A stretch of DNA of 64,000 nucleotides from SIG452 sp045638525 (GTDB lineage Bacteria; Bacillota; Clostridia; UMGS1840): NCBI GenBank assembly GCA_045638525.1, contig JAZUBQ010000005.1, positions 215,115 to 279,114 on the forward strand, in the 5' to 3' direction. A program made the position numbers and the translations under genes. Positions within the stretch are counted from its first letter, which is position 1. Each line of letters opens with the position of its first letter. Shown in pieces: positions 36,994-45,721 of the stretch. The notes under the pieces were generated by a model that was not told where the DNA came from, ran no database searches, and worked only from the letters and a program-made list of their open reading frames with translations.

Positions 36994-37473
36994 TTAATCT
37001 TTTTTCAGTCTGCTTTCAAATTTAGGGATTAAATCTGCCACAGAGTATTCCAAAACAACAGAGTCAGTGAATGCATCCAGTACCAGACCTTCTACGTCTT
37101 TATGTTTCTTGGCAGCATCTAAACATTGCAAAACAGAAAGTCTCATCATGGTAATTTTTTCTCTGTTTTCTTTTGGTATCTGTTCCAAATTAGAAAAAAT
37201 CGGGAAAAAGAGCTTTTCACCGTTTCGAATCATAACCGGCTTACAACGCATCGAATCGCTCAGTTTAACAGCTTCTCCCTCTTTCCGATTCTTTAACTTT
37301 TCTGCATCGGTTTTGCTTACCATCATTCTAACCGGAACAACCACTATGGAATCTCTCAAACAATTTAACAAAGGACATAACGTTTCTTTGCATCGATTCT
37401 TTAAAAATTCATTTTTTAAATGTAACAGAAGCTTTCCTGATTTTAAAGCTTCCGGATTGATTGTTTTATCCAT
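36994..37473 (-). CDS. SseB family N-terminal domain protein
   Basis: 159 residues with the SseB N-terminal fold: LKSGKLLLHLKNEF, VVVPVRMMV, then KLSDSMRCKPVMIRNGEKLFFPIFSNLEQIP and FTDSVVLEYSVADLI. The family is a small cytoplasmic domain often found near secretion or toxin genes but also as a lone housekeeping gene. Function unknown. The ATG at 37471-37473 has GGAGGT ahead; a TTG one codon before is not needed. It stands alone upstream of trhA, 45 bases away. Confidence 0.75.
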   Translation of the reverse strand: MDKTINPEALKSGKLLLHLKNEFLKNRCKETLCPLLNCLRDSIVVVPVRMMVSKTDAEKLKNRKEGEAVKLSDSMRCKPVMIRNGEKLFFPIFSNLEQIPKENREKITMMRLSVLQCLDAAKKHKDVEGLVLDAFTDSVVLEYSVADLIPKFESRLKKD

Positions 37474-37936
37474 CAATAAAACCTCCTAAAAATTAGATAA
37501 ATTCCCCATCGGAATCAAACGATTATTCATTATAGCATATTCTATCTCAAATTTCAACTTTTTTGTTTAATTTTCCAACGAAGATTCAAACTATTCCTTT
37601 CAAACAACCACATCCCCCTCTTTTGGATGTGTCCATATATTCAAAATCATGAAGTTTTTTGACACTTCTATATTGTGTCCTATCCGCATTTACAACGAAA
37701 AAAGCACCGACAAATGATGTGATCCCAAAAAGTTAGACTTTTTGGGATCACATCATTTCTATCAAAATAGTCTGTCTTTTTTGGCACTAACGGTCAATTT
37801 TAATACGAGTCTTAAAGGGGGTTCATTTTTTAAAAGATATTTTCATTGTGAAATTATCTTTTCGGTTATATTTGAAAATCATTTTGCGCAACGATATTGT
37901 GTGGTTATTTATCTTTTGAGAAATTTGTTTAAAAAT
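37474..37936. other. Intergenic region, gene-poor, with a long inverted repeat
   Basis: No credible gene is seen. The only strong feature is the perfect inverted repeat at 37712-37758. A short open frame on the minus strand through 37600-37730 has some coding look (NADRTQYRSVKKLHDF) but no start and no known family; it may be a relic. Confidence 0.5.
37712..37758. repeat. 22-bp perfect inverted repeat with 3-base loop
   Basis: The arms 37712-37733 and 37737-37758 are perfect reverse complements with loop TAG. The core reads TGATCCCAAAAAGT. No T-run follows either side, so it is not a usual terminator; a dyad operator, IS-end relic or stable RNA hairpin are options. Confidence 0.85.
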
Positions 37937-38506
37937 TCAATTTTTAGTTTTGTGAGACAGTTCAATAATCTCAACAACCATGATAAATACCATTCTTAAT
38001 CCATCTATACTATCCTTTAATACAAAATAAGAATCATCTATATCAAGCTTTTCCAATAATTCGTTTTTGAGAAAATAATCAAGAAAAATTTCGGTGTCTG
38101 ATTCGGAACAATTTAAAATTCTTTGAATATTTTTGCGTTTGATAGTTTTGTACTGTTTGAGTTCTTCGCCTAATTCCTTGTAAATATCTAAAATATTAGG
38201 ATACTTGTCCAATATAGGTTGAAATTCTTCTTGTTGTTTGGTTTCGTGCAATATCATTTCTGTAGCAAAATCGAAAATTTCTTTGAGCATTTCTATGTCA
38301 TAAGATTTTTTCACAGGCTCAGCAAAGAAAGTGTTGATGTCGCAATTCAAACATTCTGCAAGTTTTGGCAAATAATCAATCGACGGAAGTGCATCTCCAT
38401 TTTCCCATTTAGAAACTGATTGAGGCGTGATTTTTGGGTAATCTGCAATTTATTTTTGGGATAATCCACATGCTAATCGTCGATTTTTAAAGTTAGTATG
38501 AAACAT
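37937..38506 (-). pseudogene. XRE-family HTH regulator interrupted by an in-frame stop
   Basis: A 190-codon frame begins at the ATG 38504-38506 after a strong GGAGGT site and runs to the TAA at 37937, broken only by a TAA at codon 19 (38450-38452). Around it the HTH reads LACGLSQK-stop-IADYPKITPQSVSKWENGDALPSIDYLPKLAE, a typical Cro/CI helix-turn-helix where the broken codon would be glutamine (CAA to TAA). The C-terminal 140 residues are helical with no known domain. A single base change explains the break, so it is a recent loss or a sequence error. Reinitiation from the TTG at 38369-38371 would lack the DNA-binding helices. Confidence 0.85.
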
Positions 38507-38587
38507 AAGGTTTCACCTCCGTTGGATTTATGCCTTTATTTTAACAAGAAAAAACACATCAGTCAATAACCGGATGTGTGAGTTGGA

Positions 38588-38606
38588 ATACAACCTCTGG
38601 TTGTAT
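38588..38606. repeat. 8-bp hairpin at the edge of the hairpin array
   Basis: ATACAACC and GGTTGTAT pair perfectly around TCT. It lies 45 bases before the GTGAAAT array and may belong to the same element. Confidence 0.7.
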
Positions 38607-38650
38607 ATGGTATGATTCGTCAAGTATATAGGAAGATTATATGCTTTTAA

Positions 38651-38817
38651 GTGAAATATCAACTTCTTTGATGTGAAATAATTTACTTCGTAAATTGTGA
38701 AATAGAAAGCTGTTGCTTTCTGTGAAATGAAATAAATCCACACGCCGCAAGGCGTATTTCACTTTGCGGAGCAATATTGCACGCCCGTAGGGCATTTCAC
38801 AAATCCTGAAAGGATTT
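38651..38817. repeat. Array of small hairpins separated by GTGAAAT / ATTTCAC
   Basis: GTGAAAT occurs at 38651, 38673, 38697 and 38722; its complement ATTTCAC is at 38756 and 38794, with a variant ATTGCAC at 38776. Each gap holds a short perfect hairpin, mostly with four-base loops: ATCAA-CTTC-TTGAT, AATTTAC-TTCG-TAAATT, AGAAAGC-TGTT-GCTTTCT, CGCC-GCAA-GGCG, TTGC-GGAG-CAA, GCCC-GTAG-GGC and AATCC-TGAA-AGGATT. The direct copies can pair with the inverted copies, giving a branched fold. No protein frame explains it. Confidence 0.85.
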
Positions 38818-38826
38818 TTTTCGTTG

Positions 38827-38865
38827 AAAAAAGCACCAATCTTGTATCAAGATTGGTGCTTTTTT
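38827..38865 (-). terminator. Terminator of tRNA-Ser
   Basis: An 18-bp perfect stem (38827-38844 with 38848-38865) with loop TAT has A-runs and T-runs on the flanks. It lies 1 base beyond the 3' end of the minus-strand tRNA-Ser. Confidence 0.9.
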
Positions 38866-38866
38866 C

Positions 38867-38957
38867 TGGCGGAGAGAGAGGGATTCGAACCCTCGGTTGG
38901 GGTTAACCAACACACACTTTCCAGGCGTGCGCCTTAGACCAGCTCAGCCATCTCTCC
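38867..38957 (-). tRNA. tRNA-Ser (anticodon GGA)
   Basis: The acceptor GGAGAGA pairs with TCTCTCC. The discriminator is G with an encoded CCA. The anticodon loop CTGGAAA reads GGA, and the long variable arm (GTTGGTTAACCCCAAC) is typical of tRNA-Ser. It sits beside the hairpin array. Confidence 0.96.
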
Positions 38958-39106
38958 ATAAACATATGAACTTGTATTTCAAATACCTCAAATATATTAA
39001 CAGAAAACAAATCAAATGTCAAGCTTTTTTTGAAATTTTTTCAAAAAATTTTTTTGATTTTTTTAAAAAAATCATCACAAGTTTTAAAGAAATCTTTCAT
39101 TTGTTA

Positions 39107-39135
39107 TTGAAAAGTTCACAAACTTATGGTAGAAT
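39107..39135 (+). promoter_or_regulatory. Promoter of the DUF5685-DnaJ operon
   Basis: TTGAAA and TAGAAT are separated by 17 bases with an extended TGG. It ends 42 bases before the ATG at 39178. Confidence 0.8.
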
Positions 39136-39177
39136 TCTTATATTATAGTAAAAAATAGTAGAAAATCGGGGTATGCT

Positions 39178-39990
39178 ATGTTTGGATATGTAAATGCACA
39201 TAAAGATTTACTTCGTGTGTGTGACTACAATGTATTTCGCGGGTATTATTGCGGTCTATGCAAAATGCTCGGTAAAGAATTTCATCAACTGGTACGATTC
39301 GGACTAAGCTATGATATGACATTTCTTGCCATTGTGATTTCTTCTTTAAATCAAGACCCCATCACTTTAAAAAAAGAAGTCTGCTTTGCACATCCGCTCA
39401 AACGGAGAGGTGTCATCCGAGAAGATGCAGGTATCCGATACAGTGCGGATATGTCGGTACTACTCACCTATTATAAATTAAAAGACGACTGGGACGATGA
39501 AAAATCTATCAAAAGCTTTGCTCGGCTATTTTACTATTTCCCAATGAAAAAGGTAGCAAAAAAATATCCCCGTCAACTAAATTCCATCAAAGAAAATCTC
39601 AAACTGCTTCACAAGTTGGAAAAAGAAATTTCCAAAAGCATTGATCAGGTATCTGACTGTTTCGGTAAAATTACCGAAGCTATTTTCGATCCCGACGGAA
39701 CCAACCGTCCTCTTTCTCTGTTGGGATATCATATCGGTCGTTTGATTTATTTAACCGATGCAGTTTCAGATATTGAAAAAGATCGAAAAAAGAAAAACTA
39801 TAATCCATTTTTAGCAGTATGGGAAAACAAAAATCCGCCGGAAGGCTGGAAAGAGGAAATAAAAAGTTCTCTGCTTTTTACTTTGAGCGAAATTGCCGCT
39901 TCCTACGAATTGTTAACCATCTATAAAAATAAAGAACTGTTGGATAACATTATTTATCTTGGACTTCGAAAAAACTTAGAATTATTTTAA
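39178..39990 (+). CDS. DUF5685 family protein
   Basis: A 270-residue protein with the family's N-terminus MFGYVNAHKDLLR, an early CGLCK motif near residue 24-28, and the helical core (LGYHIGRLIYLTDAVSDIEKDRKKKNYNPF) characteristic of DUF5685; this core looks like an all-helical isoprenoid-synthase-like bundle with DxxxD acidic pairs. Function is unknown. It is followed 79 bases later by a J-domain protein, a pairing I recall as common in Clostridia, and shares its promoter. Confidence 0.85.
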   Translation: MFGYVNAHKDLLRVCDYNVFRGYYCGLCKMLGKEFHQLVRFGLSYDMTFLAIVISSLNQDPITLKKEVCFAHPLKRRGVIREDAGIRYSADMSVLLTYYKLKDDWDDEKSIKSFARLFYYFPMKKVAKKYPRQLNSIKENLKLLHKLEKEISKSIDQVSDCFGKITEAIFDPDGTNRPLSLLGYHIGRLIYLTDAVSDIEKDRKKKNYNPFLAVWENKNPPEGWKEEIKSSLLFTLSEIAASYELLTIYKNKELLDNIIYLGLRKNLELF

Positions 39991-40069
39991 TTTTTTTCAA
40001 TTATTTTAATTACTTTTACTATTCTTAATTACTTAGAATTTTTTCAATGTGCAATAAAGGAGAATTGTT

Positions 40070-40675
40070 ATGGATCCGTATAAAGTATTGGGTGTCAACC
40101 CTTCCGATAGTGACGAAACCATTAAAAAAGCTTATCGGGAACTTGTAAAAAAATATCATCCTGATCGTTATCAGGATAACCCCTTAGAAGATTTGGCAAA
40201 AGAAAAACTGCAAGCAATCAACGAAGCGTATGATCGCATCACAAAAGAACGTGCAAACCGCACTTCTTCCGGGAACTCCGGCAGTTACTCCTCGGGATAT
40301 TCCAATAGTGGAAGCCGTTTTTCCAATGTGAGAAGTCTGATTCATCAAAGACGATTTGCCGAAGCGGAAGCACAACTGAATCAATCCAACGACGGTTCGG
40401 CAGAATGGCACTTTTTAATGGGGGTCATTTATATGAATAAAGGATGGCATTTTGAAGGCATCAAACATCTGCAGACCGCAGTCAATATGGACCCTTCCAA
40501 TATGGAATATCGTACCATGTTAAACAGCGTAGCAAACCGTCAGCAAACTTATCAGCAAACCGGCAATACGTATGGTTATGGCGGTGGAATGAACACTTGT
40601 GATTGTTGCAGTAACCTATTGTGTGCCGATTGCTTATGTGAAATGTTGGGCGGAGACTTAATTTCTTGTTGTTAG
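40070..40675 (+). CDS. J-domain protein with Cys-rich C-terminus
   Basis: 201 residues. The J domain covers residues 1-65 with the HPD signature in YHPDRYQD near 32-38, so it can stimulate a DnaK partner. A Gly/Ser-rich linker (about 67-90) leads to a TPR-like helical pair (RFAEAEAQLNQ, WHFLMGVIYMNKGWHFEGIKHLQ). The C-terminal 30 residues have eight cysteines (CDCCSNLLCADCLCEM ... CC), probably binding metal or disulfide bonded. It is not the classical DnaJ, which has four CxxCxGxG repeats. AAGGAG precedes the ATG. The next gene starts 1 base after its stop. Confidence 0.88.
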   Translation: MDPYKVLGVNPSDSDETIKKAYRELVKKYHPDRYQDNPLEDLAKEKLQAINEAYDRITKERANRTSSGNSGSYSSGYSNSGSRFSNVRSLIHQRRFAEAEAQLNQSNDGSAEWHFLMGVIYMNKGWHFEGIKHLQTAVNMDPSNMEYRTMLNSVANRQQTYQQTGNTYGYGGGMNTCDCCSNLLCADCLCEMLGGDLISCC

Positions 40676-40676
40676 G

Positions 40677-41177
40677 ATGATGTTTATGACCAAAAAACTG
40701 ACCTTTTGTGCAATGCTCTCCGCATTGGGAGCACTTTCTCTATTAATCACCAATATTTTGCCAACTGTAACCGTATGTTTCTTTTTGTTTTCTACATTTT
40801 TCACTTATGTTGCCACAAAGGAATGTGGCATTCGATACGGAATCGCCACTTGTGCGGTTATCACTCTTTTGGGATTTGTATTGGTACTCAACAAAGTTGA
40901 TATGGCAGCCTACGCAATTATCGTTACGCATTACCCTATCGTGAAGGATATTGTGGACCACAAAGTATTTTCCAAAACGATTCGGTGGATTCTTAAGATT
41001 CTGTGGGTCAGCTTACTTTCTGTTGTGGCATATTTTATTATCGTACAATTTTCTCCTTTTGAAGATGCACTTTGGCTGTTATACGTCCTGTTGTTGGCAA
41101 TATTTGTCATGTACGATATCGTATTGGATAAATGTATTATGTTTTATGCAATCAAACTGCGTAAATTCAAATTTTAA
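40677..41177 (+). CDS. Polytopic membrane protein of unknown function
   Basis: 166 residues with four to five membrane segments (about 10-30, 33-48, 55-70, 105-125, 130-150) and a basic C-terminus. The start is ambiguous among three in-frame ATGs at 40677, 40680 and 40686; the last has AGGATG ahead at a better distance. It directly follows the J-domain gene and precedes the patatin gene by 18 bases, so it is in one operon. No family is recognised with confidence, though it resembles small ECF-S-like proteins. Confidence 0.65.
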   Translation: MMFMTKKLTFCAMLSALGALSLLITNILPTVTVCFFLFSTFFTYVATKECGIRYGIATCAVITLLGFVLVLNKVDMAAYAIIVTHYPIVKDIVDHKVFSKTIRWILKILWVSLLSVVAYFIIVQFSPFEDALWLLYVLLLAIFVMYDIVLDKCIMFYAIKLRKFKF

Positions 41178-41195
41178 CCGAAAGGAATTCCCGGT

Positions 41196-42062
41196 ATGAA
41201 AATCGGTATTGTGTTAGAAGGCGGCGGTATGCGAGGAATCTATACCGTTGGCGTGTTGGACTGTCTGATGGAAGAAAACTTTCGGGCAGATTACGTCATC
41301 GGCGTATCGGCAGGTGCGTGTAACGGCGCATCCTATGTTTCTCGTCAAAAAGGCAGAGCGTTTCGCACCAACACGGAATATATTTGCGATTCCCGTTACT
41401 TAAGTATCGGGAATTTTATCAAAACCAAATCTCTTTTTGGGATGGATTTTCTTTTTGATGAAATTCCAAACCGTTTAATCCCTATGGACTATACCACGTT
41501 TTACAACGACCCCTGTGAATTTGTGATCGGTGTGACAGATGTGGTAACAGGCAGTCCGAAATATTTCAATAAGGACAGTTTGGATTCCAAAAATATGATA
41601 CTGCGTGCCTCCTCATCTATTCCTGTATTTGCTCCTATTGTAGAATTTAAAGGTGGCAAATATTTAGATGGCGGAACTACCGATTCCATCCCCGTAAAAC
41701 AAGCGTTACTGGACGGTTGCGATAAAGTTATTGTAGTTTTAACAAGAGAACGAGGCTACCAAAAGCAACCCGAAAAGTTCAAAAGAATCTACCGAAAAAT
41801 TTATAAGAATTATCCCAAAATGGTGGAAGCTCTTGACAATCGACACATTCAATATAACGAAACGCTGTCTTTTCTGTCCCGTCTGGAAAAGGACGGAAAA
41901 GCCTTTGTTATTGCACCCGAAGCACCTCTTAGTATCAGTCGGTTTGAAAAAAATCCCGAACGGTTAAAAGCCGTATGGGAACAAGGATTCAACCAAACCA
42001 AACAACAAATCGAAGCCATACGGCAGTTCGCCAACAGCAAGCAATCGGAGGCAACACTATGA
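41196..42062 (+). CDS. Patatin-like phospholipase family protein
   Basis: A 288-residue protein with the complete catalytic set: an oxyanion loop GGGMRGIYTVGVL near residue 10, the nucleophile serine in GVSAG near 36, and the aspartate in LDGGTTDSIP near 160. It is related to RssA/YjjU-type proteins. Such lipid acyl hydrolases are cytoplasmic in bacteria; the substrate is unknown. AAAGGAA precedes the ATG. Its stop overlaps the tcdA start in ATGA, so they are coupled. Confidence 0.9.
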   Translation: MKIGIVLEGGGMRGIYTVGVLDCLMEENFRADYVIGVSAGACNGASYVSRQKGRAFRTNTEYICDSRYLSIGNFIKTKSLFGMDFLFDEIPNRLIPMDYTTFYNDPCEFVIGVTDVVTGSPKYFNKDSLDSKNMILRASSSIPVFAPIVEFKGGKYLDGGTTDSIPVKQALLDGCDKVIVVLTRERGYQKQPEKFKRIYRKIYKNYPKMVEALDNRHIQYNETLSFLSRLEKDGKAFVIAPEAPLSISRFEKNPERLKAVWEQGFNQTKQQIEAIRQFANSKQSEATL

Positions 42063-42772
42063 ATCAGTTTTCCCGCACAGAGCTTCTTCTCGGAAAAGAA
42101 GGAGTCCAAAAATTACAAAACGCACACGTTTGCATATTCGGCTTAGGCGGTGTGGGTTCTTACACCGTGGAAGCCTTGTGTCGTAGCGGCGTCGGCACCT
42201 TTACTTTGGTGGATAACGATACCGTTTCTCTCACCAATTTAAACCGTCAGTTGATTGCCACGCAAGACACCGTGGGACAATATAAAACCGAAGTGGCAAA
42301 ACAACGGATTTTATCCATTAACCCCAATGCCACCATACATCTGAAACCCGAATTTTATCTTCCTGAAACCCCGTTTGACTTTTCGGGAATTGATTATATT
42401 GTTGATGCCATCGACACGGTGACAGCCAAGCTTCACTTGATTGAAACGGCACATAAATTAAATATCCCTATCATTTCCTCTATGGGTACGGGCAACAAAT
42501 TAGACCCCACCAAACTGGAAGTGACAGACATTCAAAAAACTTCTGTTTGCCCTTTGGCAAGAGTGATGCGACAAGAACTTCGGAAACGGAAAATTGACCA
42601 TTTAAAAGTGGTCTATTCCAAAGAAGAACCTTTGGCACCCCAATATACTGACACCGACGAAGAAAAAGGTATCACAGGTCGCAAAGCACCCGGAAGTGTG
42701 GCTTTTGTACCCTCTGTGGCAGGTCTGATTATCGCAGGCGAAGTGATAAAAGATATTGTGAGACCCAATTAA
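42059..42772 (+). CDS. tcdA: tRNA threonylcarbamoyladenosine dehydratase (E1-like)
   Basis: A protein of about 237 residues of the ThiF/E1 fold that makes cyclic t6A at position 37 of ANN-decoding tRNAs using ATP. The Rossmann loop GLGGVGSYTVEALCRSG is near residue 27, LVDNDTVSLTNLNRQ near 53, and VDAIDTVTAKL near 115. The C-terminal GRKAPGSVAFVPSVAGLIIAGEVIKD is typical of TcdA/CsdL. The ATG at 42059 is selected because CGGAGG lies ahead and the family's N-terminus begins there. Confidence 0.92.
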   Translation: MNQFSRTELLLGKEGVQKLQNAHVCIFGLGGVGSYTVEALCRSGVGTFTLVDNDTVSLTNLNRQLIATQDTVGQYKTEVAKQRILSINPNATIHLKPEFYLPETPFDFSGIDYIVDAIDTVTAKLHLIETAHKLNIPIISSMGTGNKLDPTKLEVTDIQKTSVCPLARVMRQELRKRKIDHLKVVYSKEEPLAPQYTDTDEEKGITGRKAPGSVAFVPSVAGLIIAGEVIKDIVRPN

Positions 42773-42851
42773 TAAACAGTATACTTCTGCCTTCTGTGCA
42801 AAACCTGAATCCTTTTTGAAACACACAACTGTGATATGATATTCGATACAA

Positions 42852-42886
42852 AAAACCACCTCCAAAGAATGCTTGGAGGTGGTTTT
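42852..42886. terminator. Bidirectional terminator after tcdA
   Basis: A 14-bp stem AAAACCACCTCCAA / TTGGAGGTGGTTTT with loop AGAATGC lies between tcdA and the convergent SLH gene. Confidence 0.92.
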
Positions 42887-42939
42887 CCCATATCAAAAAG
42901 AATGGTTTTTTATAAAGTTAATTTTAAAAATAAGAGGAT

Positions 42940-45537
42940 TTATCTTACGATTACGATTTCCTGAACCTGATCTTTATATTCACGGATGAATACCAGACGG
43001 GGGCTTTTTGCATCGTATTTCTGAATGTCACCGGCATCGGCAAGCTGTACCTTATTGGAGGATTTGGTGGTATCTACAGAAATTACTTTTACTCCTTCTA
43101 AGGAGAAGTTTTCCACAGCACCGCCGTTGACAGTCACGTTGATGGAGGACGCAAACTTACGGTCTACTTTACCGTAGATTAAGCGCATATCTCCGTCGGT
43201 TCTGCTAAATTCGGTGCCTTTATCATCCACTTCAAACAATACGCTGATTCTGTCAATGACACCCTGAGAGTTGGTTCTGAACTGAATGATGTCCCCTGCT
43301 TTTAAGGCTTTGCCTGCTGCGTTTACTAAAATTCCTTTTTCACTGGTTTCTAAGGCTATCATCTGTCCGTTGTGTGCTGCATATAATTTTTCAACAATGT
43401 CACCTTTTTCGTTTCTGGACTGAGAAATTTTATTTACAACTGCGATAGGACTTTCGGAGTTTGTAAGACCGGTGGAATTTTTCACAATAACAATTTTTGC
43501 AGATAAATCTTCTCTTACATCGTAAATTTCTACATCGTATAAGCCTTCATCTTCAAACATGGTTTTGTCTTTGATAGCATATTCATCTTCGCCGGTAGCG
43601 GTTGAAGGAATGTCAAATACAATGGTGTTTGCATTGATAACATAGGAACCTAATTTTGAAGAGGTTTTCTTATAAAGAGTTTCTGCTCCCTTGTGGTTTA
43701 ACACAAATTTATCTTTATTGATGTTAACGCCGTTTCCGGAGATGTCTTCTGCTGTGTTGATTTTGGTGATTTGCCCTTCGGAATTGGTTTCATAAGTGAT
43801 TAGCTGCTTGGTTACTTTTCCATTGGATTTCAGTTTTTCCAGTACGGTTTTTGCAGCTTCTTTGGAGCCGCCATTATAGGAAATTTTATCTTTTGAGGAC
43901 AAGATTTTGGTTTCCCCGTTCATTAAGAACAATTTTAAGTCAATATGATCATTCATACCATCCGCTTCTGCCGCATCAATCAAATATGCGTATTTATCGG
44001 ATAAGGTAGAATTGGTATTCACTGCGGCAATCTCACCTCGGATATCCAGATAGAAAGTGCCTTCGTCATCTAATTTTACAGTTTCCGCATAGTTGTCGGC
44101 AATCTGATAGAAGTTGCCATCAATTTTATACTTATCGTCTTCGATTTCGGTAACAGTACCGCTCAAAGAATCCGTGATAACGGTTGCTTTTAATACCTCC
44201 CCGTCTTCACTTTCCAAATAGGAAATAACCATCCATTCTTCCAGTTTTTCAAAATCAAATTCATTGCCGTTTTTATCGGTTAAGCTGAAAGAAATCTGGG
44301 TATCTTCAGGGTCAAACTGTAAGGACGGATTGCCGTATTTATCAGTTACGGTATAGGAAAGACTACTGATGGAGTCTACCACAAGGTTTTTGTATTCATT
44401 CACAAATACAACATCATACTGATCATCGGAATTATGATCCAACAACATCACATTTCCCGATAATGTGCCATATTCTTTGACTTTTGCTTCGCTGTAGGGA
44501 ATGGCTACCCCGTTATAAATCATTTTTGCAGAGGCTGCAATTTTGGCATATTTGGTGGTTTTGTCGTGTTCTTTATCGGTCCAGTAGTTGATACGGTCGG
44601 CATCTACGGTTTCAATGTTGTCGCCGTCAATTTCCAAGGTTTTGTTTTTGCCGTTTTCGGGTCTTACCAAAATCACTACCTGATCCCCATTCTCCTGAGT
44701 TTTCAGATAATAGGTCACACGATATCCCAGATACTGCTGAGCAGAGCTATCTTCGGTTTGATATACCACATTGTCAATTTCAATCTGATTCTTTTTCAAA
44801 TTGCTAGAACCGGTTAATTTAGTAAAATGGTTTCCGGTAATCTGTCCCTGAAATTTTTCGGTATCTAAATTTTCTTTCAGGATGGTTTTGTCGGTAATTT
44901 CAAAATTGGAATTGGAACCAAATCCGGTCTGTTCCATCATACCAATGGTTAATGCGTTGTATGCCAGAATAGCTGCAACGCCTCGTTTTGCCACTTCAGT
45001 TCCGCTGCCTGCAGCATTTTTGGTAAAACCATACTGATTGGCTACCTGAAGATATCCCTTGGGATATCCGCCTTTTGCCTCTGCAGCCAATTCATACCCT
45101 AACATACGAACTAAAATGGTGACAGCTTCCTGATAAGAAATTCTGTCCTCCGGACGGAAAGTTCCCTCGATATCCCCTTGAATAATCCCCTGAGCAGCAG
45201 CTACATTGATATAACCGTTTGCCCAGTAGTCTTTGGGAACGTCGTGGAATTTTGTTTCATCCTTTGATGCTTGGGCTGAATCAGCCAAGCCTAAAGCATG
45301 AATGGCAATTTTTGCAAATTCTGCTCGTTTGATTCCGTCATCGGGACGAAAATTTCCATCTCCATCTCCAACCATAATGCCGAGCGCTCCAAGCACAGCT
45401 CCCGCTTCTTCATATTTGGTACCCACCAAATCGTCGGAAACAGAGTATGCAAAGCTTCCCAGAGACATTCCCAGCACCATGACAATCCCAAGACAGAATG
45501 CTATGGTTTTTTTGAACCATTTCGAATGTTTTGTCAT
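42940..45537 (-). CDS. S-layer homology (SLH) domain surface protein
   Basis: 865 residues with a signal peptide (1-31) and three N-terminal SLH domains (about 35-220). The first two carry the typical GDGDGNFRPDDGIKRAEFAKI and GDIEGTFRPEDRISYQEAVTI; the third is weaker. The remaining 640 residues are unassigned, mostly short beta strands (repeated VTDKYG, YKIDGNFYQI), and show no enzymatic motif. SLH triplets bind pyruvylated secondary cell wall polymers, so the protein is likely anchored non-covalently, as S-layer or S-layer-associated proteins are. The strong leader ahead of it, with its own promoter, fits an abundant envelope protein. Confidence 0.92.
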   Translation of the reverse strand: MTKHSKWFKKTIAFCLGIVMVLGMSLGSFAYSVSDDLVGTKYEEAGAVLGALGIMVGDGDGNFRPDDGIKRAEFAKIAIHALGLADSAQASKDETKFHDVPKDYWANGYINVAAAQGIIQGDIEGTFRPEDRISYQEAVTILVRMLGYELAAEAKGGYPKGYLQVANQYGFTKNAAGSGTEVAKRGVAAILAYNALTIGMMEQTGFGSNSNFEITDKTILKENLDTEKFQGQITGNHFTKLTGSSNLKKNQIEIDNVVYQTEDSSAQQYLGYRVTYYLKTQENGDQVVILVRPENGKNKTLEIDGDNIETVDADRINYWTDKEHDKTTKYAKIAASAKMIYNGVAIPYSEAKVKEYGTLSGNVMLLDHNSDDQYDVVFVNEYKNLVVDSISSLSYTVTDKYGNPSLQFDPEDTQISFSLTDKNGNEFDFEKLEEWMVISYLESEDGEVLKATVITDSLSGTVTEIEDDKYKIDGNFYQIADNYAETVKLDDEGTFYLDIRGEIAAVNTNSTLSDKYAYLIDAAEADGMNDHIDLKLFLMNGETKILSSKDKISYNGGSKEAAKTVLEKLKSNGKVTKQLITYETNSEGQITKINTAEDISGNGVNINKDKFVLNHKGAETLYKKTSSKLGSYVINANTIVFDIPSTATGEDEYAIKDKTMFEDEGLYDVEIYDVREDLSAKIVIVKNSTGLTNSESPIAVVNKISQSRNEKGDIVEKLYAAHNGQMIALETSEKGILVNAAGKALKAGDIIQFRTNSQGVIDRISVLFEVDDKGTEFSRTDGDMRLIYGKVDRKFASSINVTVNGGAVENFSLEGVKVISVDTTKSSNKVQLADAGDIQKYDAKSPRLVFIREYKDQVQEIVIVR

Positions 45538-45715
45538 ACGTTTTTCTCCTCCGTTTTTTTTATTTTATAAAAAAATGCTTACATACTAAGTCATAGGACA
45601 AATGAGTCCTGCAATCTTAATATGTAAGCCGGGGAGGAGCCTCTGCCAAATTACAGAGAACATATGTGAAACATCTTGATTTTAAGGTGAATTTTAAAGG
45701 TTTCATCCTTATCGC
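45538..45715 (-). promoter_or_regulatory. Long structured leader with terminator-like hairpin before the SLH gene
   Basis: From the promoter to the ATG there are about 180 bases. Near the 3' end a 14-bp stem (45616-45629 with 45577-45590, one G-U pair) encloses a second small hairpin (AGGAC/GTCCT) and is followed by seven Ts (45569-45575), as in an intrinsic terminator. Upstream are a CTCTG/CAGAG hairpin and a GAAAC/GTTTC pairing. This is the layout of a transcriptional attenuator or riboswitch, but the sequence does not match any class I know. Confidence 0.65.
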
Positions 45716-45721
45716 AATCTC

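Noticed and set aside
37590..37740. Minus-strand frame reading NADRTQYRSVKKLHDF and ending GGCGCLKGIV
   Set aside because: No start codon, no ribosome binding site and no family I recognise. The inverted repeat lies inside it, so coding is not supported; at most a relic.
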